NCBI RefSeq assembly: GCF_024494725.1
Contig: NZ_JANHDK010000007.1
Coordinates: forward strand, 1-64,000
DNA: 64,000 nt
From: Haloplanus ruber
GTDB lineage: Archaea > Halobacteriota > Halobacteria > Halobacteriales > Haloferacaceae
Direction: 5' to 3'
Every line of letters starts with the position of its first letter. Within the stretch, counting starts at the first letter, position 1. A program made the translations under genes and the position numbers. A model generated the notes under the pieces. The model made no database searches and was not told the DNA's origin. It saw only the letters and a list, made by a program, of their open reading frames with translations. This document shows positions 8,984-17,569 of the stretch, one piece after another.

Positions 8984-9411
8984 TGTCAGTCGTAGTCGTC
9001 GACACAGGCGTTCTCGTCGGGATGGCAGACACCGATGACGAACACCACGGCGTCGCGATGGACATTATTCGTGGGATAGACCACGGCGACCTCCCCACGG
9101 GCCAGGTGACGAATTACATCGTCCTCGAGACGCTAAATTGGATACACAACCGGAAACGCCACGCAAAAGCCGTTGAGACGTACGAACGTCTCAATCAGTC
9201 TGCCGGATTCGAAATACTCCACGCGGCTCAGAAAGACTTTCCCCGGGCCGTGGAACTGTTTGAGACTTACGACGGTCTGTCATTTGGGGACGCAACCATC
9301 GCGGCGTACATGGCACGTGAGGACATCGAGTACCTGTACTCGTTCGATGACGACTTCGACACGCTCGGTGGCATCACCCGCCTGGGTACGGCCGACAATC
9401 CGTTCAACTGA
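8983..9411 (+). CDS. vapC: PIN-domain toxin, VapC type
   Basis: A 142-residue PIN-domain ribonuclease. The four acidic positions are visible: Asp in VVVVDTGVLVG near the start, Glu in VLETLNWI, Asp in LSFGDATIAA and Asp in YSFDDDFD. VapC toxins cut tRNA or rRNA and are held in check by the VapB antitoxin encoded just upstream. Here the toxin frame looks intact while its antitoxin carries a stop codon. Translation starts at ATG 8983, overlapping the antitoxin stop. Confidence 0.85.
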   Translation: MSVVVVDTGVLVGMADTDDEHHGVAMDIIRGIDHGDLPTGQVTNYIVLETLNWIHNRKRHAKAVETYERLNQSAGFEILHAAQKDFPRAVELFETYDGLSFGDATIAAYMAREDIEYLYSFDDDFDTLGGITRLGTADNPFN

Positions 9412-9656
9412 GTGTTATACCGTCGACGAGGGAGCGTAGCTGCCAGACTGGACCAGTACAGAATCCGCCGACATCGTCGCAGCTTGCAGTGTCTCTTGTC
9501 TGGACTTCACGGGGTCGCTCTCGTACCTCTGCTGGGGACAATAAACCGACGCGAGAGGCGACTCCAGTTAGGAGTCTACGTGGGTGCCTCTCGGTTCGTC
9601 GCCCAGCTGTTCACGGGTGGGTGTAATCGACAGCATAGCCTGGAAGTCCACGCGCT

Positions 9657-9840
9657 ACGGCTCGGCAGGATGCTCCACCGTTTCCAACACCGCTTCGATA
9701 ATTTCCCGATAGGCTTCTTCGAGTCCCACGGTTTGCTGTTCGGCGAATACCCTGTCCCCCTGAGTGTAATTCTTGTGGTGGAAGACCGGTCCTCGTGAGT
9801 TGTTTGTATCTCCCGAGTGGGGTGAGGTGAGTTATTAAAG
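9657..9840 (-). pseudogene. Decayed C-terminal gene fragment
   Basis: The minus strand reads GDRVFAEQQTVGLEEAYREI and continues as an amphipathic acidic helix to a stop at 9657-9659. Composition is haloarchaeal, but there is no start. The rest of 9412-9954 holds no convincing gene. I cannot name the parent protein. Confidence 0.35.
9802..9832 (+). promoter_or_regulatory. GTTTGTATCTCCCG motif, copy 1
   Basis: First of five copies of a motif beginning GTTTGTATCTCCCG, followed here by AGTGGGGTGAG. It lies about 150 bases before the HNH gene at 9955. The other copies are at 13802, 19019, 19456 and 20324, all on the plus strand and upstream of plus-strand genes. Confidence 0.5.
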
Positions 9841-9954
9841 CGAGGCCCCGTGACCGAGAGTCAACTCCTCTGTTGAGGCATCGAGATTCAATCAGCAGCT
9901 ATCGCTCGCGTCGCAGTGCGGCTTGTGTAGTGGTGTTCTCTTGTCGCCCTCACT

Positions 9955-10539
9955 GTGTTTGAGGACGCCCAGCCACGCGAGCAGCCACTATCATCGAATA
10001 TGCGACCAACACATATCGAAGAAGCTGTGTTTGACCGTTGGGGCCGCGAGTGCGTGGTCTGCAGTCGAACCCCAGACGAATGGCTTGAGACCGACTCGGG
10101 GAACAGAGTCCAAGACAAACTGTCGTTGCACCATGTCAATGGCGACGATACTGACCACCGCGTTGACAATCTGATTCCGCTGTGTCAGAGCTGTCACGTC
10201 CACATCCACAAAGTCGACGAACCACCCTATCGAAAGTGGCATCGTCAACTCCCCATCGAACACCGTCACGCCTGGAACGCTCACTATCACGAGTACTATG
10301 AAGGCCCGCGCCTGACTCGTGAAGAAGCCGAACGCCGCTTCGGTGACGAGGGAGGTATTCCAGAGAGCGTCAAATACCTCAAACACGAACGTGAGGACTT
10401 CGACCCCTCCGAGTTTGAGGCTGCGGATACCGCCGAGGAACCAACCGCCAACGAGGATAGTGAGGACGAGACAGTCCCAGACGACGACAGCAACGATCAC
10501 ACTGATGTAGACTGTGATGGAGGCGATACCACATCGTAA
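9955..10539 (+). CDS. HNH endonuclease-domain protein
   Basis: A 194-residue protein. The HNH (beta-beta-alpha metal) core spans about residues 25-85: CVVC, then LSLHHVNGDD, DNLIPLC and QSCHVHIHK, giving two Cys pairs for structural zinc and the His-Asn-His active site. A helical middle part (WHRQLPIEHRHAWNAHYHEY) and a highly acidic low-complexity tail follow. Start may be GTG 9955 or ATG 10000; the conserved domain begins after both. The 3' half is duplicated as a pseudogene at 12845-13221. Such genes occur on mobile DNA; whether it is a homing, restriction or anti-phage nuclease is not visible. Confidence 0.75.
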   Translation: MFEDAQPREQPLSSNMRPTHIEEAVFDRWGRECVVCSRTPDEWLETDSGNRVQDKLSLHHVNGDDTDHRVDNLIPLCQSCHVHIHKVDEPPYRKWHRQLPIEHRHAWNAHYHEYYEGPRLTREEAERRFGDEGGIPESVKYLKHEREDFDPSEFEAADTAEEPTANEDSEDETVPDDDSNDHTDVDCDGGDTTS

Positions 10540-10621
10540 CGGGCCCTTCAATATCCAATTTACTCGGTATAGGACCTCTACCGCAAATAGCCTCCATTTT
10601 TGGTAAATTCCCACCGTTATT

Positions 10622-11317
10622 GGCGGTGTTCACATAAGGATGAAGGATGAGCCGGTGCGATTTCTGAGTGCCTGTGTCCGAAATCACCCGTCTCAGCGGT
10701 TATAGCGACCGCTTAGAGTTAGGATTTGTGGAGCGAGAGGCGACACCCGGGCCGGCGATGAAGCTCGGTATTCGACTCTATCTGGCTGGAATATCACTTT
10801 CGAATACTATCTCAATTCTTGACAGTTTGGATGTCGAGAGCTGTCGCTCGACCGTTCACAACTGGGTTCAGAAAGCCGATTTACAGCCTGCAGGCGGTGC
10901 CGACCCAGATCACGTTGCGGTCGATGAAACTGTGATCCAACTCAATGACGAGCGATATTGACTGTACGCCGCGGTCGATCCCGACACCAACTGCCTGCTC
11001 CATGCGCGGCTCTATTCGACGAGAACACAGGCGTTGATCGAGATGTTCCCTTCTGAACTCCGTGAGAAACATCTCGTCGACGACGCAGTCTTTCTCGTCG
11101 ATGGCGCACCGTGGTTGCAGGCGGCCTGCCACCGCTTAGGACTCCGATTCCAGCATATTACACATGGGAATCAGAATGCCGTCGAACGTGTCTTTCGAAA
11201 ACTAAAACGACAAACATAACAGTTCTTAAATACTTTTAGCCACGTTGAACCGAGTACCGCTGAAAGTTGGCTTCAAGCGTTCGCCTTCGCATGGAATTAG
11301 CTTATCTGAACACTACC
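10622..11317 (+). mobile_element. Decayed IS6-type insertion sequence
   Basis: The ends carry short inverted repeats: GGTGTTCACATAAG at the left, and the complement of CTTATCTGAACACTACC at the right. They surround a broken transposase gene. The size of about 0.7 kb fits IS6-type haloarchaeal ISs. I could not find a convincing target duplication. Confidence 0.7.
10668..11308 (+). pseudogene. IS6-family transposase with in-frame stops
   Basis: One frame reads through as an IS6-type DDE transposase: a helical N-terminal part (SRLSGYSDRLELGFVERE-like), STVHNWVQKADLQP, first Asp in HVAVDETVIQ, VFLVDGAPWLQAA with the second Asp, HGNQNAVERVFRKLKR with the Glu, and LQAFAFAWN near the end. Stops interrupt it at 10959-10961 (TGA where Trp is expected after ERY), after KRQT near 11217 and near 11298. 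With three stops it is dead. Confidence 0.8.
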
Positions 11318-11397
11318 CCTTCGCCCGCAACGCACTCTTGATTATGCGAGAGGGCACAAACATATATGAGAATGCAGCGCCAACACTGTCGTAAGAG

Positions 11398-11958
11398 GTG
11401 TCAAACATGTCCGAATTTTCGCGAGATGGGGTTCAGTCATGGACTGAATCGATGAGTGCCCGCGACCGCATTCGGGCGGTCACCGAGACGCTCCGCGAAC
11501 CGCGGTCGGTCAACTGGATCAGCGAGCAGGCCGACGCCGCTTGGAGCACGACCAACGAGGAACTCCAGGATCTCGTTGACCAGGGCCAACTGCGTCGCGT
11601 TGAGGCCGGTGAGACGACGCGCTACCAGCCGGACTACACGCGATTGCTCTTCGAGGAGATCCGGACGCTCATCGAGAAAAACACGCGCGAGGAGCTGCGG
11701 AGCGAATTGGCCACGATCACCGAGGAGATCGAGGAGTGGCAGGCGACCTACGACGTCGAGACGTGGGAAGAACTCGAACAGTCGCTCGCCGACGGCGACC
11801 TCACAAGTGCGGAGCTCTGGGACCGCCGCGACGTCATCGCGTTCTGGCGCGAGAACGAGGAGGATCGCCGCCTCATCAAGCACGCACTGGAACTCTACTC
11901 CGACGTCGAAGCCGCCCGCGAGCAGATGGCTGACGTGGCTGACCCCGCCACGAGCTAA
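11398..11958 (+). CDS. Winged-HTH protein, likely regulator or antitoxin
   Basis: A 186-residue acidic protein. Residues about 20-75 form an HTH (IRAVTETLREPRSVNWISEQ, then WSTTNEELQDLVDQGQLRRV), followed by a long helical, coiled-coil-like part with EELRSELATITEEIEEW and a C-terminal domain. This pattern is common in haloarchaeal ArsR-like proteins paired with small toxin-like proteins. The next gene starts 17 bases downstream. ATG 11407 (MSEF) and 11452 are alternative starts. A two-gene toxin-antitoxin module is inferred from context. Confidence 0.65.
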   Translation: MSNMSEFSRDGVQSWTESMSARDRIRAVTETLREPRSVNWISEQADAAWSTTNEELQDLVDQGQLRRVEAGETTRYQPDYTRLLFEEIRTLIEKNTREELRSELATITEEIEEWQATYDVETWEELEQSLADGDLTSAELWDRRDVIAFWRENEEDRRLIKHALELYSDVEAAREQMADVADPATS

Positions 11959-11975
11959 TCCTCTTCTCTCACAGA

Positions 11976-12464
11976 ATGATCTTTCTTGCCGGTCGCGACC
12001 GCTATACACAGCGGACCCTCTTCCGGGACGTTCACGACCGATTGACGAACCAACCAGGGTGTGAAGAAGTCCGCTATCGCCCGTCTCGACGCCGACCCCG
12101 GTACGTCATCGCGGATGTCGATCCGACGACGTTCCTGAGTGACTCTTACGACGCGGCGACAGCACGACTGGAGATTCGTTTCTGGTATCCCGCCGGCGTC
12201 GACCACGAATACTACCGCATAAACTGGGTCGAACCGGACCGAAATCTGATGCTCGGCTTCCACCAAGACGCCGACCATCCGGACCTTGGGCCCTGTCATA
12301 TCCAACTCAATCACGAAGACACGCCGATTGGTCGGCACGAGGCGACGTTTCTCGATGCCCATCCACTCGCTGTCCTCGATGACCGACTACAGCAGTTCCC
12401 ACCCGCGCTAGATGCGATTCACTGGAAGAATAGAGCGCCCTCGCTCCCTACTTGGCCCGTCTAG
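11976..12464 (+). CDS. TumE/DUF6516-like protein (putative toxin)
   Basis: A 162-residue protein with an RYHW-like core: LEIRFWYPAGVDHEYYRINW, then HPDLGPCHIQLNHED and a conserved end (FLDAHPLAVLDDRLQQFPPA). This layout resembles TumE-type (DUF6516) toxin proteins, in which a short beta sheet carries His and Glu residues. It follows an HTH gene at 17 bases, which supports a pair. I give the family name as a resemblance only. Confidence 0.5.
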   Translation: MIFLAGRDRYTQRTLFRDVHDRLTNQPGCEEVRYRPSRRRPRYVIADVDPTTFLSDSYDAATARLEIRFWYPAGVDHEYYRINWVEPDRNLMLGFHQDADHPDLGPCHIQLNHEDTPIGRHEATFLDAHPLAVLDDRLQQFPPALDAIHWKNRAPSLPTWPV

Positions 12465-12466
12465 AC

Positions 12467-12560
12467 AGCGAGTTCATCGAGCGTCTGGTGATGCGTCCGT
12501 GCCGTGGTCGGCGTGACGTTTCCGGACTCGGTGATGTCACGTTGCGCTATCCACTACCCC
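12467..12560 (-). pseudogene. Short C-terminal gene remnant
   Basis: The minus strand reads RDITESGNVTPTTARTHHQT followed by LDELAV and a stop near 12467, with strong haloarchaeal composition but no start. It is probably the tail of a lost gene. The surrounding 12465-12844 shows no complete gene. Confidence 0.3.
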
Positions 12561-12653
12561 TGTTCCTGTCCCGATTTGTGGAGACAAGCCGCTGCGAACC
12601 CTGCCGAATGAACGCCCGCCGTGACTGACGTCGGACTCGAGGATACTCACCGT

Positions 12654-12696
12654 ATTAACCAACAGAGACCACCTCCATCGGAGACTGTTGGTTAAT
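12654..12696. repeat. Perfect 12-bp inverted repeat
   Basis: ATTAACCAACAG at 12654-12665 is exactly inverted as CTGTTGGTTAAT at 12685-12696 around a 19-base loop. It sits in a gene-free stretch. It could be a terminator hairpin, a protein-binding site or the ends of a very short element. Confidence 0.5.
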
Positions 12697-12844
12697 CGGC
12701 GAGATTCCTTCTTCCCTATTCGTAAGCAGGCCCGTAGCGACCTGTGCCACACACCTGGCACTCCCAGATTGGTTGGTCCGTCCAAGTCTCGTCAGGGGGC
12801 GACTCGCGCGTTCTGTGCTCGTATCATCATGAGCCCCGTCTCAG

Positions 12845-13221
12845 AAGTGGCATCGTCAACTCCCGATGGAGCACCGCCACGCTTGGAACGCCTACTACCA
12901 CAAGTACTACAAGGGCCCTCGCCTCACTCGTGAAGAAGCTGAGCGCCAGTCCGGTGACGACAAAGGATCCCAGAGCTCATAAAATATCTCAAACACGAAC
13001 GCGAGGACTTTGACCCCTCAGAATTTTAGCCACATGAAACAGACGACGAGTCCGCTGCCAACGCCGGCCACGCGATCGATAGTGATGAAACGAAGACTGT
13101 GATAGATAGCGACGGTGTCGGGACTTACTGCGAGGGGGTAGCCACCCCTGCTGACTGTGCGGGTGACAACTTATCGACAAATCCAGACCGTGGCACTGAG
13201 CCGAGCCGCGGTCCGCAATAA
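12845..13221 (+). pseudogene. Decayed 3' copy of the HNH gene
   Basis: The stretch repeats the second half of the HNH protein at 9955-10539: KWHRQLPMEHRHAWNAYYHK and GPRLTREEAER in one frame. After a frameshift it continues as YLKHEREDFDPSEF with a stop near 13029, and then an acidic tail (DDESAANAG...). The catalytic HNH half is absent. The upstream breakpoint falls right at the KWH codons. Confidence 0.75.
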
Positions 13222-13326
13222 GGCGGATCACTTGGTATAGGCGTATAGAACCCGGCTAAATACACTTTTACCTAAAACTGAATTTTTTTATACTGGTGGG
13301 AATAAGTCGATGGTAAGTATGCACTG

Positions 13327-13374
13327 GTAGCGTGGAGAAGCCACCTGTCGCGTGCGGCAGGTGGAGGATGTCAA
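13327..13374 (+). mobile_element. Mini IS605-like hairpin element (degenerate)
   Basis: GGTAGCGTGGAGAAGCCACC, a loop, and CAGGTGGAGGATGTCAA form one hairpin. Its left part resembles the left end of the IS200/IS605 copies and its right part (GGAGGATGTCAA) the right end, with no gene between. Similar units lie at 24139-24190 and 45625-45677. The left target tetranucleotide is not clear here. Confidence 0.5.
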
Positions 13375-13801
13375 AGGTTGTAACCCATGTAGGTCGTCTA
13401 ATAGGCGATCAGGCCGTCACTGCGGTTCGGATGTCTTCCAACTGATGTTGGATACACCGAGCTTCGGTCGGCTGCCAAAGGAATCTGGAGTACATGGTTC
13501 ACTTGGATCCCAACTGGGGCTCCAAGGTGGATGTCGGCGGGGAAACCTCGCCGATAGTGAGCAACACTGAAGCTACCCCCCAGCGACGCGATTGTCGATC
13601 TCTTTTTATTAATTCTGGCTACGGGAGGTACCTAGAAAGGACCACAGACCCGACAAGAATTGATGTGTACCCATCTGTTGGTACTGAGACAGGGTCAAGG
13701 TAGGTGCAGTACTCACAGTAGACGGCAATTGAATCAGCTGTAGATTGAGTCCGAGGGTGAAGTTGCGTAGCTAGAATAGTGATGTCGTCGTGAGATGGAG
13801 A

Positions 13802-13832
13802 GTTTGTATCTCCCGGTTGGGATGAGGCGGGG
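13802..13832 (+). promoter_or_regulatory. GTTTGTATCTCCCG motif, copy 2
   Basis: The core is identical to copy 1, followed by GTTGGGATGAGG. It lies about 70 bases before the zinc-finger gene at 13875, the first gene of the block that ends with the VWA protein. Confidence 0.5.
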
Positions 13833-13874
13833 TAGAGAGACAGACAGACAGCCACGAGCCAGTGTAATCTTGGC

Positions 13875-14222
13875 GTGGTTGTCTTGACGCATTCCGCCTC
13901 TGAGTTCTATGAGATGGCATCAACAGTGGCGACACACTCCCCAGCTGTATCGACTCTTGAACCAGCGAAGTGGTTTCTCGCGGAGTCCCTAATGAGCGAA
14001 CGTAGCAAACAGGGACAGAGGAGTCGCGAAGCGCTCGAAATGCATCTCGCTCAGGCGATCACTCGGTGTAAGTCGCCGGTTGTCCGGACTCATCTGGAGG
14101 CTGCGTTGCGGCATTGTCGTGACCTCCCGTCGACACCGCTCGTTGAGTGTCCTGTCTGTGGACGGGTTGGGTTGCCGGAACGAATCCAGATGCATGACTG
14201 TCCCAAGTCTCGGGACAGCTGA
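13875..14222 (+). CDS. Small zinc-finger protein
   Basis: A 115-residue helical protein ending in a zinc-finger-like motif: CPVCGRVGLPERIQMHDCP, with two Cys plus His and Cys. The helical part (REALEMHLAQAITRC, HLEAALRHCRDLP) has repeated amphipathic character. The start may be GTG 13875 or ATG 13914. It heads the block of collinear genes that includes the AAA+ and VWA proteins. Function is unknown; nucleic-acid or protein binding is plausible. Confidence 0.55.
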   Translation: MVVLTHSASEFYEMASTVATHSPAVSTLEPAKWFLAESLMSERSKQGQRSREALEMHLAQAITRCKSPVVRTHLEAALRHCRDLPSTPLVECPVCGRVGLPERIQMHDCPKSRDS

Positions 14223-14524
14223 CAACACCCACTCGCCGAGCTAGTTTTAGTCACGGCACCGTCCCGTTCCTCGGTGTCAACGACGCCGTCGACGCCGAGT
14301 ACCCCGACGCCATCACCGCTCGGGGCCGGCGGTACGTCCAAGACGAGGACACCCCGCAGTCGTTCAAAACGGCGCTCTCAGTCCTCCCCCACGCCGGCGA
14401 GGGCAACCTCTGGGCCGACAACGAATTCGTCGCCCCTGGCGAGGACGGCACCGTCGACGTCGACCTTGAGGCCATTCGGAACGTCCACGGACTCGATATC
14501 GATGATCTCGAAGGCCGAACCGGC
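14198..14524 (+). pseudogene. Start-less 5' coding part of the DUF932-like gene
   Basis: The frame of the next gene is open for 109 codons before its first ATG and has strong coding character (GVNDAVDAEYPDAITARGRR, ALSVLPHAGEGNLWADNEF). It contains no ATG, GTG or TTG. Its beginning overlaps the end of the zinc-finger gene. The protein family therefore probably extends upstream, and the start has been lost by a small indel or recombination, perhaps near 14240-14260. Confidence 0.6.
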
Positions 14525-15643
14525 ATGACGCTCCCAGAGATGGTCCAGCGGGCCGACCCCGAACCCCTCATCGGGATCGGGACGCACAAAGACATTATCG
14601 ACCGCCGCCGTCTAGCGCTTCGCACACTCGGCTTCGACGTGAAGTTCCGCTGGCAGATCGCGTCCAGTCGGTATACGCCCGGCAACATGCGCGCATTCTT
14701 CAAGCGGAAAATCGCCGCCTGTCAGCAACACGGGATCGAGAACGCCTTTGGGTGGATTCGCCACTACGACTGGGGTGGCTCGGTCACCATCACGACCATC
14801 TATCCCTCCAAGGGCTTCGAAATCGACCCCGCCGGCGAGACCGATATCGATCTGCAAAACGGCGAGTTGACCGTCGCGACCGATGGCGACCTGGAAGATG
14901 ATATCGATGAATCCGAGCCGACGACGGTGTACTACGGCGATCGGCTGGGATACGACTTCCGTGGCCGCCAGAAGTTGTGGGTGAAGCCAGTGATCTACAT
15001 CCCCGAGGCTGGTACGATGATCCCACTCCCGCACCCGGAAGCCGACCTCTCCCGAAAACACACAGGCAACCTGATGGACGACGCCATCGATTGGCACGAA
15101 CGGGTGCTGAGTACGATCGATGACCTCAGCCAGACGGTCAACCAAGAGATCAAACGGGCCCGTCTGGTCGCGATTGATTTCGGTGACCTGCCCTTCGATG
15201 TGGCCGAGTTCTATCGCTATCTCGGCGTTCGGAACGACAAATACGTTGAGGCCGCCGCCGACCGGGCGACGGCGCTGGCGAGTCCCTCGGACCAGCCGAC
15301 GTTGTGGAACCTCCAGTTGTCCCTGAAACTCGCCATTCTCGATAACTACGACGGCAATCGGGCGGGCAAGACCTACCGCGAATACCAAGAACTTGCCGGC
15401 GAGATTCTGCGCCATCCGGCGACGATGATCACCACCGCCAAAGAACAGTATCGGATCGAGGCGGCCCAAGACGAAGAGAAAGACGAGCCCGATCTCGATG
15501 CCGACCAGACGACCCTCGCCGACTCCCTTGAGGACGTGATGGATATGGCCGGCGTAACCGAGAACCGAATCGACGCCACGGAAGCCCAGCAGATCGAACA
15601 GCGTGTTCAACAGCGCCTGCCGAACTCGGGGGGTGAGGCCTAA
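14525..15643 (+). CDS. DUF932-like plasmid/phage-type protein
   Basis: 372 residues from the first ATG, with further coding sequence upstream that lacks a start. The middle resembles DUF932 proteins of phages and plasmids: IASSRYTPGNMRAFFKRKIA, FGWIRHYDWGGSVTITTIYP and a substrate-like beta-rich part (VYYGDRLGYDFRGRQKLWVK). The C-terminus is helical and acidic. The stop overlaps the ATG of the AAA+ gene (TAATG at 15641-15645), so the two are translationally coupled. DUF932 proteins have no established activity. If ATG 14525 is used, the product lacks about 90 residues of its family N-terminus. Confidence 0.65.
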   Translation: MTLPEMVQRADPEPLIGIGTHKDIIDRRRLALRTLGFDVKFRWQIASSRYTPGNMRAFFKRKIAACQQHGIENAFGWIRHYDWGGSVTITTIYPSKGFEIDPAGETDIDLQNGELTVATDGDLEDDIDESEPTTVYYGDRLGYDFRGRQKLWVKPVIYIPEAGTMIPLPHPEADLSRKHTGNLMDDAIDWHERVLSTIDDLSQTVNQEIKRARLVAIDFGDLPFDVAEFYRYLGVRNDKYVEAAADRATALASPSDQPTLWNLQLSLKLAILDNYDGNRAGKTYREYQELAGEILRHPATMITTAKEQYRIEAAQDEEKDEPDLDADQTTLADSLEDVMDMAGVTENRIDATEAQQIEQRVQQRLPNSGGEA

Positions 15644-17454
15644 TGGCCAGTACCGACGATGGAGCGGACACGCCCACCGACCAACAGATCCTGAGCCACT
15701 TCGTGGCTCGCAAACTCCGCGAAAATGGTGGAACTATTTCCATCCCCACGGTCACCTACGCCGTCAGCGACGTCGCCGACCTCACCGCCAACGAGGCGGG
15801 CGCGCTCATCACCAATGGACGGGGGACCATCTACACGATCGGCCGCGACCAACACGGCGAAGGACAGGTCGAAGGCGTCGATCCGATCGGTGCCGAACCG
15901 GCCGTCGTAGCGGAACGATTCGGTGGGCCGGCCCCCACCGATGCGGATTTCATCACCCTCGACGGCGTCGACGAGGCCGTGGAGGCGGCGCTGGTTGCGG
16001 CTGGGTACGGGTCGCTCGAAGAGTTGTCCGAGGCCGATCCCGAGACTGTCGCGACGAAGATCAACGACGAACTGGATGCCCGCGCCGAAGTGGCTGATTT
16101 CGATGATCTGAACGGGCTGACGAGCTCGGAGATCACCGACCTCCAACACCAAGACATCACCACCAAGCGTGACTTGGCCCAGGCCGATCCCCAGTACGTC
16201 GAAAGCCAGAGCCAGTCGTCCACCCTTCGGGCCGCGAAGATCAGGCAGGTCCAACGGCGGGTCGCCGACGACGTCGACATCTGGGACACCAGCGATGCCC
16301 AGAGCCTCATGACCGAGGCCCACCGACAGCTGCCCGCCAGCAACGAGATTGCCGCGACCCAGATCGAACGCCACAAGGCCCGGAAGGAGACACTCGGGCA
16401 CGCGGGGGCGGTCATCACCGAGGTCGAAGAGCAGACCGACACCGTGGGCGAACCGCTCGCAGTAGTCCGGGACGACTTGGACCCGGCTGATCCCGAAGCG
16501 AACTACGTGTCCGATATCGGTCGCAACGAGCCCGCCCCCGTGAACACCGGCTTTCCGATTCTCAAGGACGTTGGCTACGACCTCGTTCCGAAACCGGACA
16601 CCCACCCCGACGCCGGCCATTCGGCACTCCCGACCGACGAGGACGGGGAAGTCGTCCCGCCGACGGTGCCGGTCGAGCGCGACCTCCAGTTGCCCCTTGA
16701 CGAACTGATCGCGAAGAAGCTCGGGCGCAACGTCCCGGTGCGAATCGTTGGTCCCCGTGGGAGCGGGAAGAACTATCTCATGAAGTATCTTTGCTACAAG
16801 ACGAATCGGGGGTACAGGTCCTTAGACGTCGACAAAGCGACGATGCCCCAGGACCTCTTCGGTCCGATTGCCCCCGACGAAAACGGCAAGCTCGAGCCCA
16901 AGAACGCCGAAGTCAAGCAGGGACTGCTCAACGGCGACGTAATTGTTCTGAACGAGTTTCCCGTGATGCAAGCCGGGGCCGCCATGAGCCTGCATCAGCT
17001 CCTGAATGAGAACAAAATCGTCATCAAAAGCCACGGCCAAGAGATCGAACCCCATCCCCAGGCGCGTGTGGTCATCACGATGAACCCGCCGACGCGGGAG
17101 TACCGCGATTCCGAGCCGATGAACTCCGCGACTCGGGGGCGGTTCCGCTCGTTCTGGCAAGGGTATCCCGATACGGTCGAAGACGAAGTGCGGGCGCTGG
17201 ATCAACAGGTCAACACCGGCCAGCCCGTCGTCGACGAACAGACCCTCGAGAAAATCGTCGAATTCGCCCATCGAACCCGCAAGGACGACCTCTCGAACTG
17301 GCCGACCCTCTCGACGCGGAACCTCACCATCGTCTGCGAGCATATCGCTGACGGGGCCTCTCCGAACGCAGCGATGAAAAACGTCCTGCGGATGGTCGCC
17401 GAGCCGAACCAGCATCCCGAGGACGCCTTCGAGTCGCTCGGCGAAATACTGTGA
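15643..17454 (+). CDS. MoxR/CobS-like AAA+ ATPase with HhH-type N-terminal region
   Basis: A 603-residue protein. Residues about 95-205 hold two helix-hairpin-helix/DUF4332-like segments (LDGVDEAVEAALVAAGYGSL and DLNGLTSSEITDLQ). The AAA+ module starts near residue 345 with Walker A GPRGSGKN at 370-377. It has a MoxR-like insert region, sensor 1 VVITMNPP near 476-483 and a C-terminal helical lid. Walker B reads GDVIVLNEF, with Asn in place of the usual Asp before the catalytic Glu (N437/E438). MoxR-type ATPases work with VWA proteins as chaperone- or chelatase-like machines; the VWA partner is encoded at 20744-24103. Confidence 0.85.
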   Translation: MASTDDGADTPTDQQILSHFVARKLRENGGTISIPTVTYAVSDVADLTANEAGALITNGRGTIYTIGRDQHGEGQVEGVDPIGAEPAVVAERFGGPAPTDADFITLDGVDEAVEAALVAAGYGSLEELSEADPETVATKINDELDARAEVADFDDLNGLTSSEITDLQHQDITTKRDLAQADPQYVESQSQSSTLRAAKIRQVQRRVADDVDIWDTSDAQSLMTEAHRQLPASNEIAATQIERHKARKETLGHAGAVITEVEEQTDTVGEPLAVVRDDLDPADPEANYVSDIGRNEPAPVNTGFPILKDVGYDLVPKPDTHPDAGHSALPTDEDGEVVPPTVPVERDLQLPLDELIAKKLGRNVPVRIVGPRGSGKNYLMKYLCYKTNRGYRSLDVDKATMPQDLFGPIAPDENGKLEPKNAEVKQGLLNGDVIVLNEFPVMQAGAAMSLHQLLNENKIVIKSHGQEIEPHPQARVVITMNPPTREYRDSEPMNSATRGRFRSFWQGYPDTVEDEVRALDQQVNTGQPVVDEQTLEKIVEFAHRTRKDDLSNWPTLSTRNLTIVCEHIADGASPNAAMKNVLRMVAEPNQHPEDAFESLGEIL

Positions 17455-17569
17455 GTGGACTTCTCTGAGTGTTCTTCAGAAGCGTATATCGGCCACCAAA
17501 ACAGCTGTCAGGGGGAGGGGGGTGGATCCATTTGTGCCCTCCGGTTAGAGTGGAGAGCTCTAGTTGAGT

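Noticed and set aside
9412-9798. 128-residue plus-strand frame after the VapC gene
   Set aside because: Arg/Leu/His-rich without motif. The minus strand of part of the region looks more coding.
14612-15610. Long minus-strand frame opposite the DUF932-like gene
   Set aside because: Antisense of a GC-rich coding sequence with third-position GC bias. The plus-strand product has coherent motifs and gene overlap; the minus one does not.
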